DNA of 64,000 bases from Homalodisca vitripennis (GCF_021130785.1 NC_060211.1:27203001-27267000); one strand, 5' to 3'. Counted from the first letter of the stretch, positions 33,643-47,384 are shown. Notes: a model not told the origin generated them from the letters alone. Program-made: numbers and translations.

Positions 33643-35199
33643 TAACCGTTAGAGATATGACAAAAAGTGACTGGACCTTTCTTGTCGGAAATTTAATTTT
33701 GTCTTTCGATTGTGCCCTCAGATCTGATCTACGACCTATGGTTTAGCCAGAAATGAGCTCGGGAGAAAAGTCTGCACGGGTCAGCTATCTTGAATTGTTT
33801 AGTATAAACATAATAAAAACCGACCTCAAGGCAGTATTTTAAGTCGAACAGGGGGTTTAATATCACCAGGAGACTATCTAGTCAAGGCGAGAAATTCCCT
33901 GGGTGGGTGATTAATGTTAAGGAGGTTAAGACAAGAGGGGGTTTAATTTCGTCAGGATATTGTCTGGTCATATGAACAAATTCCCAGGGGGGGTTAACGT
34001 TACCGGGGGATAAGTCTCCAGGGGGTTATATGGTCATACCAGGATCTTCCCAGGGGGGGGGTTAAGAGATTTGGTGACTGGTAAAATTCGGACATGAGGT
34101 CATGGCAGGAAATTCCCTGGGGGGGTTTAATGTTACCAGGGGGGTTAACACATCAGGGGGTTGAATGTACAGGAGGTTATCAGGTCATACCAGGAAATCC
34201 CCGGGGGGGGGGTTAATATTACCGGGGGTTAATGACACACTTGGGCCTTTTTTAGAGGGTATTGTGTCTGTGAACATAATAAATATTCCTCTGTCCCTAT
34301 CTACTATTGACGCTTAGCTAACGCTCAGCCAACTCCCGAAGTCACTGAACCTTTTCTGTAGATCACGTGATTTCCTAAATCCCGTTTAAAATTTGTTTTG
34401 AGTTACGACCAACCGTTTAGCCGCTATCAAGCCCGGAATGTAAATTTTTAGGCGAAAATGTCCAATATTTTCACTTAATCGCGTTTTGCGGTCAAACTAA
34501 GGGAAATATACTAAAAAGTCACTGGACCTTTTTTGTAGGTCATCTTATTTCCTAAATAAAACGTTAGTCTTATTTTGACCTCCGACCAATGGTTTCGCCG
34601 CTATCGACCCCAAAAACAAAAGTTTCGCGTAAAAGTTACAACAAAATTGTACATAATCACGTTTTTCGGCCAAACCAATCGAGATAGGGCAAAAGATTAC
34701 TGGACCTTTTCTGTAGATCGCGCAATTTGCTAATTTGATGGGTCAATCAGATTTGAGCTACGACCAACGGTTCGGCCGCTATCGGGCTTGAAACATTATT
34801 TTTATCGAAAAAATCTCTGGAATTTCAAATGTTCGAGCGTTTTGTCGCTTAACCATGGAAGATAGAGCAAAAAGTCATTAGACCTTTTTTGTAGTTCACT
34901 TCATTCCTGACTATGAATTTTCCGTCAGATCCGAGCTAGCTCCAACGGTTCGCCCGCTATCGGGCTTACAAAAAATGCCTGCAGGGGTGAAGAATGCGCG
35001 ATTTTTTGGGAATTTTTTTGAGGGGTTGAAAATGAAAAATTCTCACTTTTCGGGATTTTCCTGGTGGTTTCACGTGGAAAGCTATCTGTGTACCAAATTT
35101 CAAGTCTCTAACTCATCTGGAAGTAGGTTAGAATTAGTATACGTGAGTGAGTGAGTCAGTCAGTCAGTCAGTTACACATGCGGTTGTATATATATTAGA
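33643..35199 (-). mobile_element. Array unit E6 (type B)
   Basis: A near-identical copy of E4. It carries ATACTAAAAAG near 34508 where E2, E4, E8 and E19 have ATAGTAAAAAG. Confidence 0.75.
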
Positions 35200-36905
35200 T
35201 TTAAAAATTGACCTTTTTCATAGATTTTTTTCCGGATTCGTAAAAACTTTTGACTTTGAGGGCATTTTGCGGTTAAACCGTTAGAGATACGACAAAAAGT
35301 GACTGGACCTTTCTTGTTGGAAATTTAATTTTGTGTTTCGATTGTGCCCTCAGATTTGATCTACGACCTATGGTTTAGTCGGTACAACGCTTGGAATAAA
35401 TGTCTGCACTGGTGGGGAAAAGAGCGATTTGGTGATTGGTAAAATTCGGACATGAGGTCATGCCAGGAAATTCCCTGGGGGGGTTTAATGTTACCGGGGG
35501 GGTTAACATTTCAGGAGGTTTAATGTACTCAGGAGCTTATCTGGTCATACCAGGAAATCCCGGGGGGGGGTTAATGTTACCGGGGGTTAAGACACCAGGG
35601 GGTTTAATTTACTCAGGAGGTTATCTGGTCATACCAGGAAATCCTCGGAGGGGGGTTAATGTTACCGGGGGTTAAGACACCAGGGGGTTTAATTTACTCA
35701 GGAGGTTATCTGGTCATACCAGGATATCCTTGGAGGGGGGTTAATGTTACCGGGGGCTAATGACACACCTGTCCCTATTTTAGACGGTGTTGTGTCTGTG
35801 AACAAAATAAAAATTTATTCTGTCCCTATCTACTATTGACGCATAGCTAACGCTCAGCCAACTTATTATGTGGGGTTGTATTCACTCGTTAACCTAGCAA
35901 AGCCTGACTCCTGATTGAATTACACAAATATTAGTCACATATAAGCCTAATATATATTTAAAACTCCAAAAATTTCCAATTCACGACAAATATTTTGCTA
36001 TTTATCGCGTTTTTCAGGCTTATTAAAGTACATACAGCAAAAAGTTACTGGACTTTTTTTGTAGAACACGTCGTTTACTAAAACTTATTAGGTCGCACTT
36101 TTTGAGCTACGACCAACCGTTTAGCCGCTATCAAGCCCGGAATGTAAATTTGTAGGCGAAAATTTCAAAATATTTTCACTTAATCGCGTTTTGCGGTCAA
36201 ACTAATGGAGATATAGTAAAAAGTCACTCAACCCTTTTTGTAGATCATATTATTTCCTAAATCTAACCTTTGTTTTATTTTGACTTCCGACCAATGGTTT
36301 TGCCGCTATCGACACCAAAAACAAAATGTTCACCTAAATATTACAAATAAATTGCACATAACCACGTTTTTCGGCCAAACCAATGCAGATAGGGCAAAAA
36401 GTCACTGGACCTTTTCTGTAGATCACATAATTTGCTAATTTGATGGGTCAATCAGATTTGAGCTACAACCTACCGTTCGGCCGCTATCGGGCTCGAAACA
36501 TCCATTTTAGCGAAAAAATCTCTGGAATTTCAAATGTTCGAGCGTTTTGTTGCTTAACCATTGAAGATAGAGCAAAAAGTCACTGGACCTTTTTTGTAGT
36601 TCACTTCATTCCTGATTATGAATTTTTCTTCAGATCCGAGCTAGCTCCAACGGTTCGCCCGCTATCGCGCTTACAAAAAATGCCTGCAGGGGTGAAGAAT
36701 GCGCGATTTTTTGGGAATTTTTTTGAGGGGTTTAAAAGTAAAAAAGTCCGGTTTTCAGACTTTTCCTCCGGGTCATATTGTGAAAGGTACCTGCGTGCCA
36801 AATTTCAAGTTTCCAGCCCTTCTAGAACTATGTTAGAATTTGTATCTATATGTCAGTCAGTGAGTGAGTGAGTCAGTTACACATGCGGCTGTATATAATA
36901 TAGGA
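35200..36905 (-). mobile_element. Array unit E7 (type A)
   Basis: A near-identical copy of E3. Its junction to E8 has one extra A (GGAATAACCG). Confidence 0.75.
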
Positions 36906-38468
36906 ATAACCGTTAGAGATATGACAAAAAGTGACTGGACCTTTCTTGTCGGAAATTTAATTTTGTCTTTCGATTGTGCCCTCAGATCTGATCTACGACC
37001 TATGGTTTAGCCAGAAATGAGCTCGGGAGAAAAGTCTGCACGGGTCAGCTATCTTGAATTGTTTAGTATAAACATAATAAAAACCGACCTCAAGGCAGTA
37101 TTTTAAGTCGAACAGGGGGTTTAATATCACCAGGAGACTATCTAGTCAAGGCGAGAAATTCCCTGGGTGGGTGATTAATGTTAAGGAGGTTAAGACAAGA
37201 GGGGGTTTAATTTCGTCAGGATATTGTCTGGTCATATGAACAAATTCCCAGGGGGGGTTAACGTTACCGGGGGATAAGTCTCCAGGGGGTTATATGGTCA
37301 TACCAGGATCTTCCCAGGGGGGGGGTTAAGAGATTTGGTGACTGGTAAAATTCGGACATGAGGTCATGGCAGGAAATTCCCTGGGGGGGTTTAATGTTAC
37401 CAGGGGGGTTAACACATCAGGGGGTTGAATGTACAGGAGGTTATCAGGTCATACCAGGAAATCCCCGGGGGGGGGGTTAATATTACCGGGGGTTAATGAC
37501 ACACTTGGGCCTTTTTTAGAGGGTATTGTGTCTGTGAACATAATAAATATTCCTCTGTCCCTATCTACTATTGACGCTTAGCTAACGCTCAGCCAACTCC
37601 CGAAGTCACTGAACCTTTTCTGTAGATCACGTGATTTCCTAAATCCCGTTTAAAATTTGTTTTGAGTTACGACCAACCGTTTAGCCGCTATCAAGCCCGG
37701 AATGTAAATTTTTAGGCGAAAATGTCCAATATTTTCACTTAATCGCGTTTTGCGGTCAAACTAAGGGAAATATAGTAAAAAGTCACTGGACCTTTTTTGT
37801 AGGTCATCTTATTTCCTAAATAAAACGTTAGTCTTATTTTGACCTCCGACCAATGGTTTCGCCGCTATCGACCCCAAAAAACAAAAGTTTCGCGTAAAAG
37901 TTACAACAAAATTGTACATAATCACGTTTTTCGGCCAAACCAATCGAGATAGGGCAAAAGATTACTGGACCTTTTCTGTAGATCGCGCAATTTGCTAATT
38001 TGATGGGTCAATCAGATTTGAGCTACGACCAACGGTTCGGCCGCTATCGGGCTTGAAACATTATTTTTATCGAAAAAATCTCTGGAATTTCAAATGTTCG
38101 AGCGTTTTGTCGCTTAACCATGGAAGATAGAGCAAAAAGTCATTAGACCTTTTTTTGTAGTTCACTTCATTCCTGACTATGAATTTTTCCGTCAGATCCG
38201 AGCTAGCTCCAACGGTTCGCCCGCTATCGGGCTTACAAAAAAATGCCTGCAGGGGTGAAGAATGCGCGATTTTTTGGGAATTTTTTTGAGGGGTTGAAAA
38301 TGAAAAAATTCTCACTTTTCGGGATTTTCCTGGTGGTTTCACGTGGAAAGCTATCTGTGTACCAAATTTCAAGTCTCTAACTCATCTGGAAGTAGGTTAG
38401 AATTAGTATACGTGAGTGAGTGAGTCAGTCAGTCAGTCAGTTACACATGCGGTTGTATATATATTAGA
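36906..38468 (-). mobile_element. Array unit E8 (type B) with clustered homopolymer insertions
   Basis: A copy of E4, but five homopolymers inside it are one base longer than in the other copies (near 37866, 38150, 38186, 38238 and 38304), with a sixth near 38494 just inside E9. This opens a different 101-aa minus ORF (38067-38372) absent from the other copies, which argues for sequencing or assembly error. Confidence 0.75.
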
Positions 38469-40175
38469 TTTAAAAATTGACCTTTTTCATAGATTTTTTT
38501 TCCGGATTCGTAAAAACTTTTGACTTTGAGGGCATTTTGCGGTTAAACCGTTAGAGATACGACAAAAAGTGACTGGACCTTTCTTGTTGGAAATTTAATT
38601 TTGTGTTTCGATTGTGCCCTCAGATTTGATCTACGACCTATGGTTTAGTCGGTACAACGCTTGGAATAAATGTCTGCACTGGTGGGGAAAAGAGCGATTT
38701 GGTGATTGGTAAAATTCGGACATGAGGTCATGCCAGGAAATTCCCTGGGGGGGTTTAATGTTACCGGGGGGGTTAACATTTCAGGAGGTTTAATGTACTC
38801 AGGAGCTTATCTGGTCATACCAGGAAATCCCGGGGGGGGTTAATGTTACCGGGGGTTAAGACACCAGGGGGTTTAATTTACTCAGGAGGTTATCTGGTCA
38901 TACCAGGAAATCCTCGGAGGGGGGTTAATGTTACCGGGGGTTAAGACACCAGGGGGTTTAATTTACTCAGGAGGTTATCTGGTCATACCAGGATATCCTT
39001 GGAGGGGGGTTAATGTTACCGGGGGCTAATGACACACCTGTCCCTATTTTAGACGGTGTTGTGTCTGTGAACAAAATAAAAATTTATTCTGTCCCTATCT
39101 ACTATTGACGCATAGCTAACGCTCAGCCAACTTATTATGTGGGGTTGTATTCACTCGTTAACCTAGCAAAGCCTGACTCCTGATTGAATTACACAAATAT
39201 TAGTCACATATAAGCCTAATATATATTTAAAACTCCAAAAATTTCCAATTCACGACAAATATTTTGCTATTTATCGCGTTTTTCAGGCTTATTAAAGTAC
39301 ATACAGCAAAAAGTTACTGGACTTTTTTTGTAGAACACGTCGTTTACTAAAACTTATTAGGTCGCACTTTTTGAGCTACGACCAACCGTTTAGCCGCTAT
39401 CAAGCCCGGAATGTAAATTTGTAGGCGAAAATTTCAAAATATTTTCACTTAATCGCGTTTTGCGGTCAAACTAATGGAGATATAGTAAAAAGTCACTCAA
39501 CCCTTTTTGTAGATCATATTATTTCCTAAATCTAACCTTTGTTTTATTTTGACTTCCGACCAATGGTTTTGCCGCTATCGACACCAAAAACAAAATGTTC
39601 ACCTAAATATTACAAATAAATTGCACATAACCACGTTTTTCGGCCAAACCAATGCAGATAGGGCAAAAAGTCACTGGACCTTTTCTGTAGATCACATAAT
39701 TTGCTAATTTGATGGGTCAATCAGATTTGAGCTACAACCTACCGTTCGGCCGCTATCGGGCTCGAAACATCCATTTTAGCGAAAAAATCTCTGGAATTTC
39801 AAATGTTCGAGCGTTTTTGTTGCTTAACCATTGAAGATAGAGCAAAAAGTCACTGGACCTTTTTTGTAGTTCACTTCATTCCTGATTATGAATTTTTCTT
39901 CAGATCCGAGCTAGCTCCAACGGTTCGCCCGCTATCGCGCTTACAAAAAATGCCTGCAGGGGTGAAGAATGCGCGATTTTTTGGGAATTTTTTTGAGGGG
40001 TTTAAAAGTAAAAAAGTCCGGTTTTCAGACTTTTCCTCCGGGTCATATTGTGAAAGGTACCTGCGTGCCAAATTTCAAGTTTCCAGCCCTTCTAGAACTA
40101 TGTTAGAATTTGTATCTATATGTCAGTCAGTGAGTGAGTGAGTCAGTTACACATGCGGCTGTATATAATATAGGA
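38469..40175 (-). mobile_element. Array unit E9 (type A)
   Basis: A near-identical copy of E3. One extra T near 39815 shifts the repeat-derived ORF that is 143 aa in its sisters. Confidence 0.75.
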
Positions 40176-41733
40176 TAACCGTTAGAGATATGACAAAAAG
40201 TGACTGGACCTTTCTTGTCGGAAATTTAATTTTGTCTTTCGATTGTGCCCTCAGATCTGATCTACGACCTATGGTTTAGCCAGAAATGAGCTCGGGAGAA
40301 AAGTCTGCACGGGTCAGCTATCTTGAATTGTTTAGTATAAACATAATAAAAACCGACCTCAAGGCAGTATTTTAAGTCGAACAGGGGGTTTAATATCACC
40401 AGGAGACTATCTAGTCAAGGCGAGAAATTCCCTGGGTGGGTGATTAATGTTAAGGAGGTTAAGACAAGAGGGGGTTTAATTTCGTCAGGATATTGTCTGG
40501 TCATATGAACAAATTCCCAGGGGGGGTTAACGTTACCGGGGGATAAGTCTCCAGGGGGTTATATGGTCATACCAGGATCTTCCCAGGGGGGGGGTTAAGA
40601 GATTTGGTGACTGGTAAAATTCGGACATGAGGTCATGGCAGGAAATTCCCTGGGGGGGTTTAATGTTACCAGGGGGGTTAACACATCAGGGGGTTGAATG
40701 TACAGGAGGTTATCAGGTCATACCAGGAAATCCCCGGGGGGGGGGTTAATATTACCGGGGGTTAATGACACACTTGGGCCTTTTTTAGAGGGTATTGTGT
40801 CTGTGAACATAATAAATATTCCTCTGTCCCTATCTACTATTGACGCTTAGCTAACGCTCAGCCAACTCCCGAAGTCACTGAACCTTTTCTGTAGATCACG
40901 TGATTTCCTAAATCCCGTTTAAAAATTTGTTTTGAGTTACGACCAACCGTTTAGCCGCTATCAAGCCCGGAATGTAAATTTTTAGGCGAAAATGTCCAAT
41001 ATTTTCACTTAATCGCGTTTTGCGGTCAAACTAAGGGAAATATACTAAAACGTCACTGGACCTTTTTTGTAGGTCATCTTATTTCCTAAATAAAACGTTA
41101 GTCTTATTTTGACCTCCGACCAATGGTTTCGCCGCTATCGACCCCAAAAACAAAAGTTTCGCGTAAAAGTTACAACAAAATTGTACATAATCACGTTTTT
41201 CGGCCAAACCAATCGAGATAGGGCAAAAGATTACTGGACCTTTTCTGTAGATCGCGCAATTTGCTAATTTGATGGGTCAATCAGATTTGAGCTACGACCA
41301 ACGGTTCGGCCGCTATCGGGCTTGAAACATTATTTTTATCGAAAAAATCTCTGGAATTTCAAATGTTCGAGCGTTTTGTCGCTTAACCATGGAAGATAGA
41401 GCAAAAAGTCATTAGACCTTTTTTGTAGTTCACTTCATTCCTGACTATGAATTTTCCGTCAGATCCGAGCTAGCTCCAACGGTTCGCCCGCTATCGGGCT
41501 TACAAAAAATGCCTGCAGGGGTGAAGAATGCGCGATTTTTTGGGAATTTTTTTGAGGGGTTGAAAATGAAAAATTCTCACTTTTCGGGATTTTCCTGGTG
41601 GTTTCACGTGGAAAGCTATCTGTGTACCAAATTTCAAGTCTCTAACTCATCTGGAAGTAGGTTAGAATTAGTATACGTGAGTGAGTGAGTCAGTCAGTCA
41701 GTCAGTTACACATGCGGTTGTATATATATTAGA
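40176..41733 (-). mobile_element. Array unit E10 (type B)
   Basis: A copy of E4 carrying both ATACTAAAA and ACGTCACTGG near 41044-41058, a pair of changes shared only with E12. Confidence 0.75.
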
Positions 41734-43442
41734 TTTAAAAATTGACCTTTTTCATAGATTTTTTTCCGGATTCGTAAAAACTTTTGACTTTGAGGGCATT
41801 TTGCGGTTAAACCGTTAGAGATACGACAAAAAGTGACTGGACCTTTCTTGTTGGAAATTTAATTTTGTGTTTCGATTGTGCCCTCAGATTTGATCTACGA
41901 CCTATGGTTTAGTCGGTACAACGCTTGGAATAAATGTCTGCACTGGTGGGGAAAAGAGCGATTTGGTGATTGGTAAAATTCGGACATGAGGTCATGCCAG
42001 GAAATTCCCTGGGGGGGTTTAATGTTACCGGGGGGGTTAACATTTCAGGAGGTTTAATGTACTCAGGAGCTTATCTGGTCATACCAGGAAATCCCGGGGG
42101 GGGGTTAATGTTACCGGGGGTTAAGACACCAGGGGGTTTAATTTACTCAGGAGGTTATCTGGTCATACCAGGAAATCCTCGGAGGGGGGTTAATGTTACC
42201 GGGGGTTAAGACACCAGGGGGTTTAATTTACTCAGGAGGTTATCTGGTCATACCAGGATATCCTTGGAGGGGGGTTAATGTTACCGGGGGCTAATGACAC
42301 ACCTGTCCCTATTTTAGACGGTGTTGTGTCTGTGAACAAAATAAAAAATTTATTCTGTCCCTATCTACTATTGACGCATAGCTAACGCTCAGCCAACTTA
42401 TTATGTGGGGTTGTATTCACTCGTTAACCTAGCAAAGCCTGACTCCTGATTGAATTACACAAATATTAGTCACATATAAGCCTAATATATATTTAAAACT
42501 CCAAAAATTTCCAATTCACGACAAATATTTTGCTATTTATCGCGTTTTTCAGGCTTATTAAAGTACATACAGCAAAAAGTTACTGGACTTTTTTTGTAGA
42601 ACACGTCGTTTACTAAAACTTATTATGTCGCACTTTTTGAGCTACGACCAACCGTTTTTAGCCGCTATCAAGCCCGGAATGTAAATTTGTAGGCGAAAAT
42701 TTCAAAATATTTTCACTTAATCGCGTTTTGCGGTCAAACTAATGGAGATATAGTAAAAAGTCACTCAACCCTTTTTGTAGATCATATTATTTCCTAAATC
42801 TAACCTTTGTTTTATTTTGACTTCCGACCAATGGTTTTGCCGCTATCGACACCAAAAACAAAATGTTCACCTAAATATTACAAATAAATTGCACATAACC
42901 ACGTTTTTCGGCCAAACCAATGCAGATAGGGCAAAAAGTCACTGGACCTTTTCTGTAGATCACATAATTTGCTAATTTGATGGGTCAATCAGATTTGAGC
43001 TACAACCTACCGTTCGGCCGCTATCGGGCTCGAAACATCCATTTTAGCGAAAAAATCTCTGGAATTTCAAATGTTCGAGCGTTTTGTTGCTTAACCATTG
43101 AAGATAGAGCAAAAAGTCACTGGACCTTTTTTGTAGTTCACTTCATTCCTGATTATGAATTTTTCTTCAGATCCGAGCTAGCTCCAACGGTTCGCCCGCT
43201 ATCGCGCTTACAAAAAATGCCTGCAGGGGTGAAGAATGCGCGATTTTTTGGGAATTTTTTTGAGGGGTTTAAAAGTAAAAAAGTCCGGTTTTCAGACTTT
43301 TCCTCCGGGTCATATTGTGAAAGGTACCTGCGTGCCAAATTTCAAGTTTCCAGCCCTTCTAGAACTATGTTAGAATTTGTATCTATATGTCAGTCAGTGA
43401 GTGAGTGAGTCAGTTACACATGCGGCTGTATATAATATAGGA
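41734..43442 (-). mobile_element. Array unit E11 (type A)
   Basis: A near-identical copy of E3 with two extra T in ACCGTTTTTAGCC near 42655. Confidence 0.75.
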
Positions 43443-45004
43443 TAACCGTTAGAGATATGACAAAAAGTGACTGGACCTTTCTTGTCGGAAATTTAATTTT
43501 GTCTTTCGATTGTGCCCTCAGATCTGATCTACGACCTATGGTTTAGCCAGAAATGAGCTCGGGAGAAAAGTCTGCACGGGTCAGCTATCTTGAATTGTTT
43601 AGTATAAACATAATAAAAACCGACCTCAAGGCAGTATTTTAAGTCGAACAGGGGGTTTAATATCACCAGGAGACTATCTAGTCAAGGCGAGAAATTCCCT
43701 GGGTGGGTGATTAATGTTAAGGAGGTTAAGACAAGAGGGGGTTTAATTTCGTCAGGATATTGTCTGGTCATATGAACAAATTCCCAGGGGGGGTTAACGT
43801 TACCGGGGGATAAGTCTCCAGGGGGTTATATGGTCATACCAGGATCTTCCCAGGGGGGGGGTTAAGAGATTTGGTGACTGGTAAAATTCGGACATGAGGT
43901 CATGGCAGGAAATTCCCTGGGGGGGTTTAATGTTACCAGGGGGGTTAACACATCAGGGGGTTGAATGTACAGGAGGTTATCAGGTCATACCAGGAAATCC
44001 CCGGGGGGGGGGGTTAATATTACCGGGGGTTAATGACACACTTGGGCCTTTTTTAGAGGGTATTGTGTCTGTGAACATAATAAATATTCCTCTGTCCCTA
44101 TCTACTATTGACGCTTAGCTAACGCTCAGCCAACTCCCGAAGTCACTGAACCTTTTCTGTAGATCACGTGATTTCCTAAATCCCGTTTAAAATTTGTTTT
44201 GAGTTACGACCAACCGTTTTAGAGGCCGCTATCAAGCCCGGAATGTAAATTTTTAGGCGAAAATGTCCAATATTTTCACTTAATCGCGTTTTGCGGTCAA
44301 ACTAAGGGAAATATACTAAAACGTCACTGGACCTTTTTTGTAGGTCATCTTATTTCCTAAATAAAACGTTAGTCTTATTTTGACCTCCGACCAATGGTTT
44401 CGCCGCTATCGACCCCAAAAACAAAAGTTTCGCGTAAAAGTTACAACAAAATTGTACATAATCACGTTTTTCGGCCAAACCAATCGAGATAGGGCAAAAG
44501 ATTACTGGACCTTTTCTGTAGATCGCGCAATTTGCTAATTTGATGGGTCAATCAGATTTGAGCTACGACCAACGGTTCGGCCGCTATCGGGCTTGAAACA
44601 TTATTTTTATCGAAAAAATCTCTGGAATTTCAAATGTTCGAGCGTTTTGTCGCTTAACCATGGAAGATAGAGCAAAAAGTCATTAGACCTTTTTTGTAGT
44701 TCACTTCATTCCTGACTATGAATTTTCCGTCAGATCCGAGCTAGCTCCAACGGTTCGCCCGCTATCGGGCTTACAAAAAATGCCTGCAGGGGTGAAGAAT
44801 GCGCGATTTTTTGGGAATTTTTTTGAGGGGTTGAAAATGAAAAATTCTCACTTTTCGGGATTTTCCTGGTGGTTTCACGTGGAAAGCTATCTGTGTACCA
44901 AATTTCAAGTCTCTAACTCATCTGGAAGTAGGTTAGAATTAGTATACGTGAGTGAGTGAGTCAGTCAGTCAGTCAGTTACACATGCGGTTGTATATATAT
45001 TAGA
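43443..45004 (-). mobile_element. Array unit E12 (type B)
   Basis: A copy of E4 sharing the ATACTAAAACGTC variant with E10, plus a 4-bp insertion at CCGTTTTAGAGGCCGC near 44222. Confidence 0.75.
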
Positions 45005-46713
45005 TTTAAAAATTGACCTTTTTCATAGATTTTTTTCCGGATTCGTAAAAACTTTTGACTTTGAGGGCATTTTGCGGTTAAACCGTTAGAGATACGACAA
45101 AAAGTGACTGGACCTTTCTTGTTGGAAATTTAATTTTGTGTTTCGATTGTGCCCTCAGATTTGATCTACGACCTATGGTTTAGTCGGTACAACGCTTGGA
45201 ATAAATGTCTGCACTGGTGGGGAAAAGAGCGATTTGGTGATTGGTAAAATTCGGACATGAGGTCATGCCAGGAAATTCCCTGGGGGGGTTTAATGTTACC
45301 GGGGGGGTTAACATTTCAGGAGGTTTAATGTACTCAGGAGCTTATCTGGTCATACCAGGAAATCCCGGGGGGGGGTTAATGTTACCGGGGGTTAAGACAC
45401 CAGGGGGTTTAATTTACTCAGGAGGTTATCTGGTCATACCAGGAAATCCTCGGAGGGGGGTTAATGTTACCGGGGGTTAAGACACCAGGGGGTTTAATTT
45501 ACTCAGGAGGTTATCTGGTCATACCAGGATATCCTTGGAGGGGGGTTAATGTTACCGGGGGCTAATGACACACCTGTCCCTATTTTAGACGGTGTTGTGT
45601 CTGTGAACAAAATAAAAATTTATTCTGTCCCTATCTACTATTGACGCATAGCTAACGCTCAGCCAACTTATTATGTGGGGTTGTATTCACTCGTTAACCT
45701 AGCAAAGCCTGACTCCTGATTGAATTACACAAATATTAGTCACATATAAGCCTAATATATATTTAAAACTCCAAAAATTTCCAATTCACGACAAATATTT
45801 TGCTATTTATCGCGTTTTTCAGGCTTATTAAAGTACATACAGCAAAAAGTTACTGGACTTTTTTTGTAGAACACGTCGTTTACTAAAACTTATTAGGTCG
45901 CCACTTTTTGAGCTACGACCAACCGTTTTAGCCGCTATCAAGCCCGGAATGTAAATTTGTAGGCGAAAATTTCAAAATATTTTCACTTAATCGCGTTTTG
46001 CGGTCAAACTAATGGAGATATAGTAAAAAGTCACTCAACCCTTTTTGTAGATCATATTATTTCCTAAATCTAACCTTTGTTTTATTTTGACTTCCGACCA
46101 ATGGTTTTGCCGCTATCGACACCAAAAACAAAATGTTCACCTAAATATTACAAATAAATTGCACATAACCACGTTTTTCGGCCAAACCAATGCAGATAGG
46201 GCAAAAAGTCACTGGACCTTTTCTGTAGATCACATAATTTGCTAATTTGATGGGTCAATCAGATTTGAGCTACAACCTACCGTTCGGCCGCTATCGGGCT
46301 CGAAACATCCATTTTAGCGAAAAAATCTCTGGAATTTCAAATGTTCGAGCGTTTTGTTGCTTAACCATTGAAGATAGAGCAAAAAGTCACTGGACCTTTT
46401 TTGTAGTTCACTTCATTCCTGATTATGAATTTTTCTTCAGATCCGAGCTAGCTCCAACGGTTCGCCCGCTATCGCGCTTACAAAAAATGCCTGCAGGGGT
46501 GAAGAATGCGCGATTTTTTGGGAATTTTTTTGAGGGGTTTAAAAGTAAAAAAGTCCGGTTTTTCAGACTTTTCCTCCGGGTCATATTGTGAAAGGTACCT
46601 GCGTGCCAAATTTCAAGTTTCCAGCCCTTCTAGAACTATGTTAGAATTTGTATCTATATGTCAGTCAGTGAGTGAGTGAGTCAGTTACACATGCGGCTGT
46701 ATATAATATAGGA
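45005..46713 (-). mobile_element. Array unit E13 (type A), right end of block 1
   Basis: A near-identical copy of E3. Its tail TATAATATAGGA is followed by unique DNA starting TTTACACC, so on the minus strand the TC start follows ...GTAAA. Confidence 0.75.
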
Positions 46714-47384
46714 TTTACACCATATTTAAACATTATGCTAGCACTTATAAATATTTTAGGAAATTTAATTGGATAGAGTTAATTCTCCACAGTTATACAA
46801 AGCTGTCTTATACTGCGATAGATAAGTTACAGAGTACAGACATGAGTTAATACACCTATACAAATTATCTTAATAAATGTTTACTTATGTACTAAACGCT
46901 TTTTGTCAACAAATTAAGGTGATAGGAGGAATTAAAATCATTGAGAAAAGAAAGATTATCCTCACAAGCTAGTTCTTAAGTTTCACATTAAAGCTCGTCT
47001 TAAGCTCTTCCATTATACGTCCAGCCCCATGCCAATTAAGCGTTTTAGATAAGGTGAAGCAGAGGCAAAAAGACAGCTTTTTTTTGTTTTTGTCAATGTG
47101 TTGAATTAAATTCTCGTATTTGATTCGACAGTCTACTGTCGAACTAAGTAAGAGAGCGGACCATAAAAACTCTTATTCACCATTATTATTTTATTTAAAT
47201 TCCTTGTTTTCGTTCATTTATTTATAAAGCAACAGTTGGTATTGTGGAAATTTGGTCATAAGAATTTCACTTCAGATTTATTTTTGTTATTTTCTGTTTT
47301 TTGGTCTGTAAAGCATCTATATTCTGACGCTTGAGTTCTAAAGTTTGAAATATTAACCCATCTTTACAAGGTTATTGTATTAGA
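46714..47384. other. Unique spacer between the two array blocks
   Basis: 671 bp of AT-rich sequence with no similarity to the units and no ORF of interest. It separates E13 from E14, showing that the two blocks are distinct insertions or were split by later rearrangement. Confidence 0.8.

Larger units (their letters stand above)
25399..46713 (-). repeat. Block 1 of the tandem Helitron-like array (units E1-E13)
   Basis: Thirteen head-to-tail units. Each ends on the right with an (AGTG/AGTC)n run, ACACATGCGGYTGTATATA and a final GA (minus-strand TC start). E1 and E2 have the GC-rich hairpin left end; E3-E13 lack it. Outer junctions on the minus strand: host ...GTAAA then TC of E13, and GGCGAG of E1 then host TCTCCTTG, so the insertion site reads A/T and no target duplication is visible. 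Each unit is itself built of ~180-bp monomers with a conserved AAAAAGTCACTGGACC box and a G-rich minisatellite. No transposition protein is encoded. Confidence 0.85.
28675..46713 (-). repeat. Higher-order repeat: 5.5 copies of a ~3.26-kb dimer
   Basis: The dimers are 28675-31936 (3,262 bp), 31937-35199 (3,263), 35200-38468 (3,269), 38469-41733 (3,265) and 41734-45004 (3,271), then a half copy 45005-46713. The two halves (type A ~1,706 bp, type B ~1,557 bp) are different subfamilies. Type A always starts TTTAAAAATTGACC and type B always starts TAACCGTTAGAGATA, both internal positions of the full-length element. Copies are almost identical; differences are largely homopolymer lengths plus a few shared substitutions. 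Confidence 0.93.

Noticed and set aside
28675..46713. CRISPR-like array
   Set aside because: Repeat units are kilobases long with no short repeat-spacer structure, and the DNA is eukaryotic.
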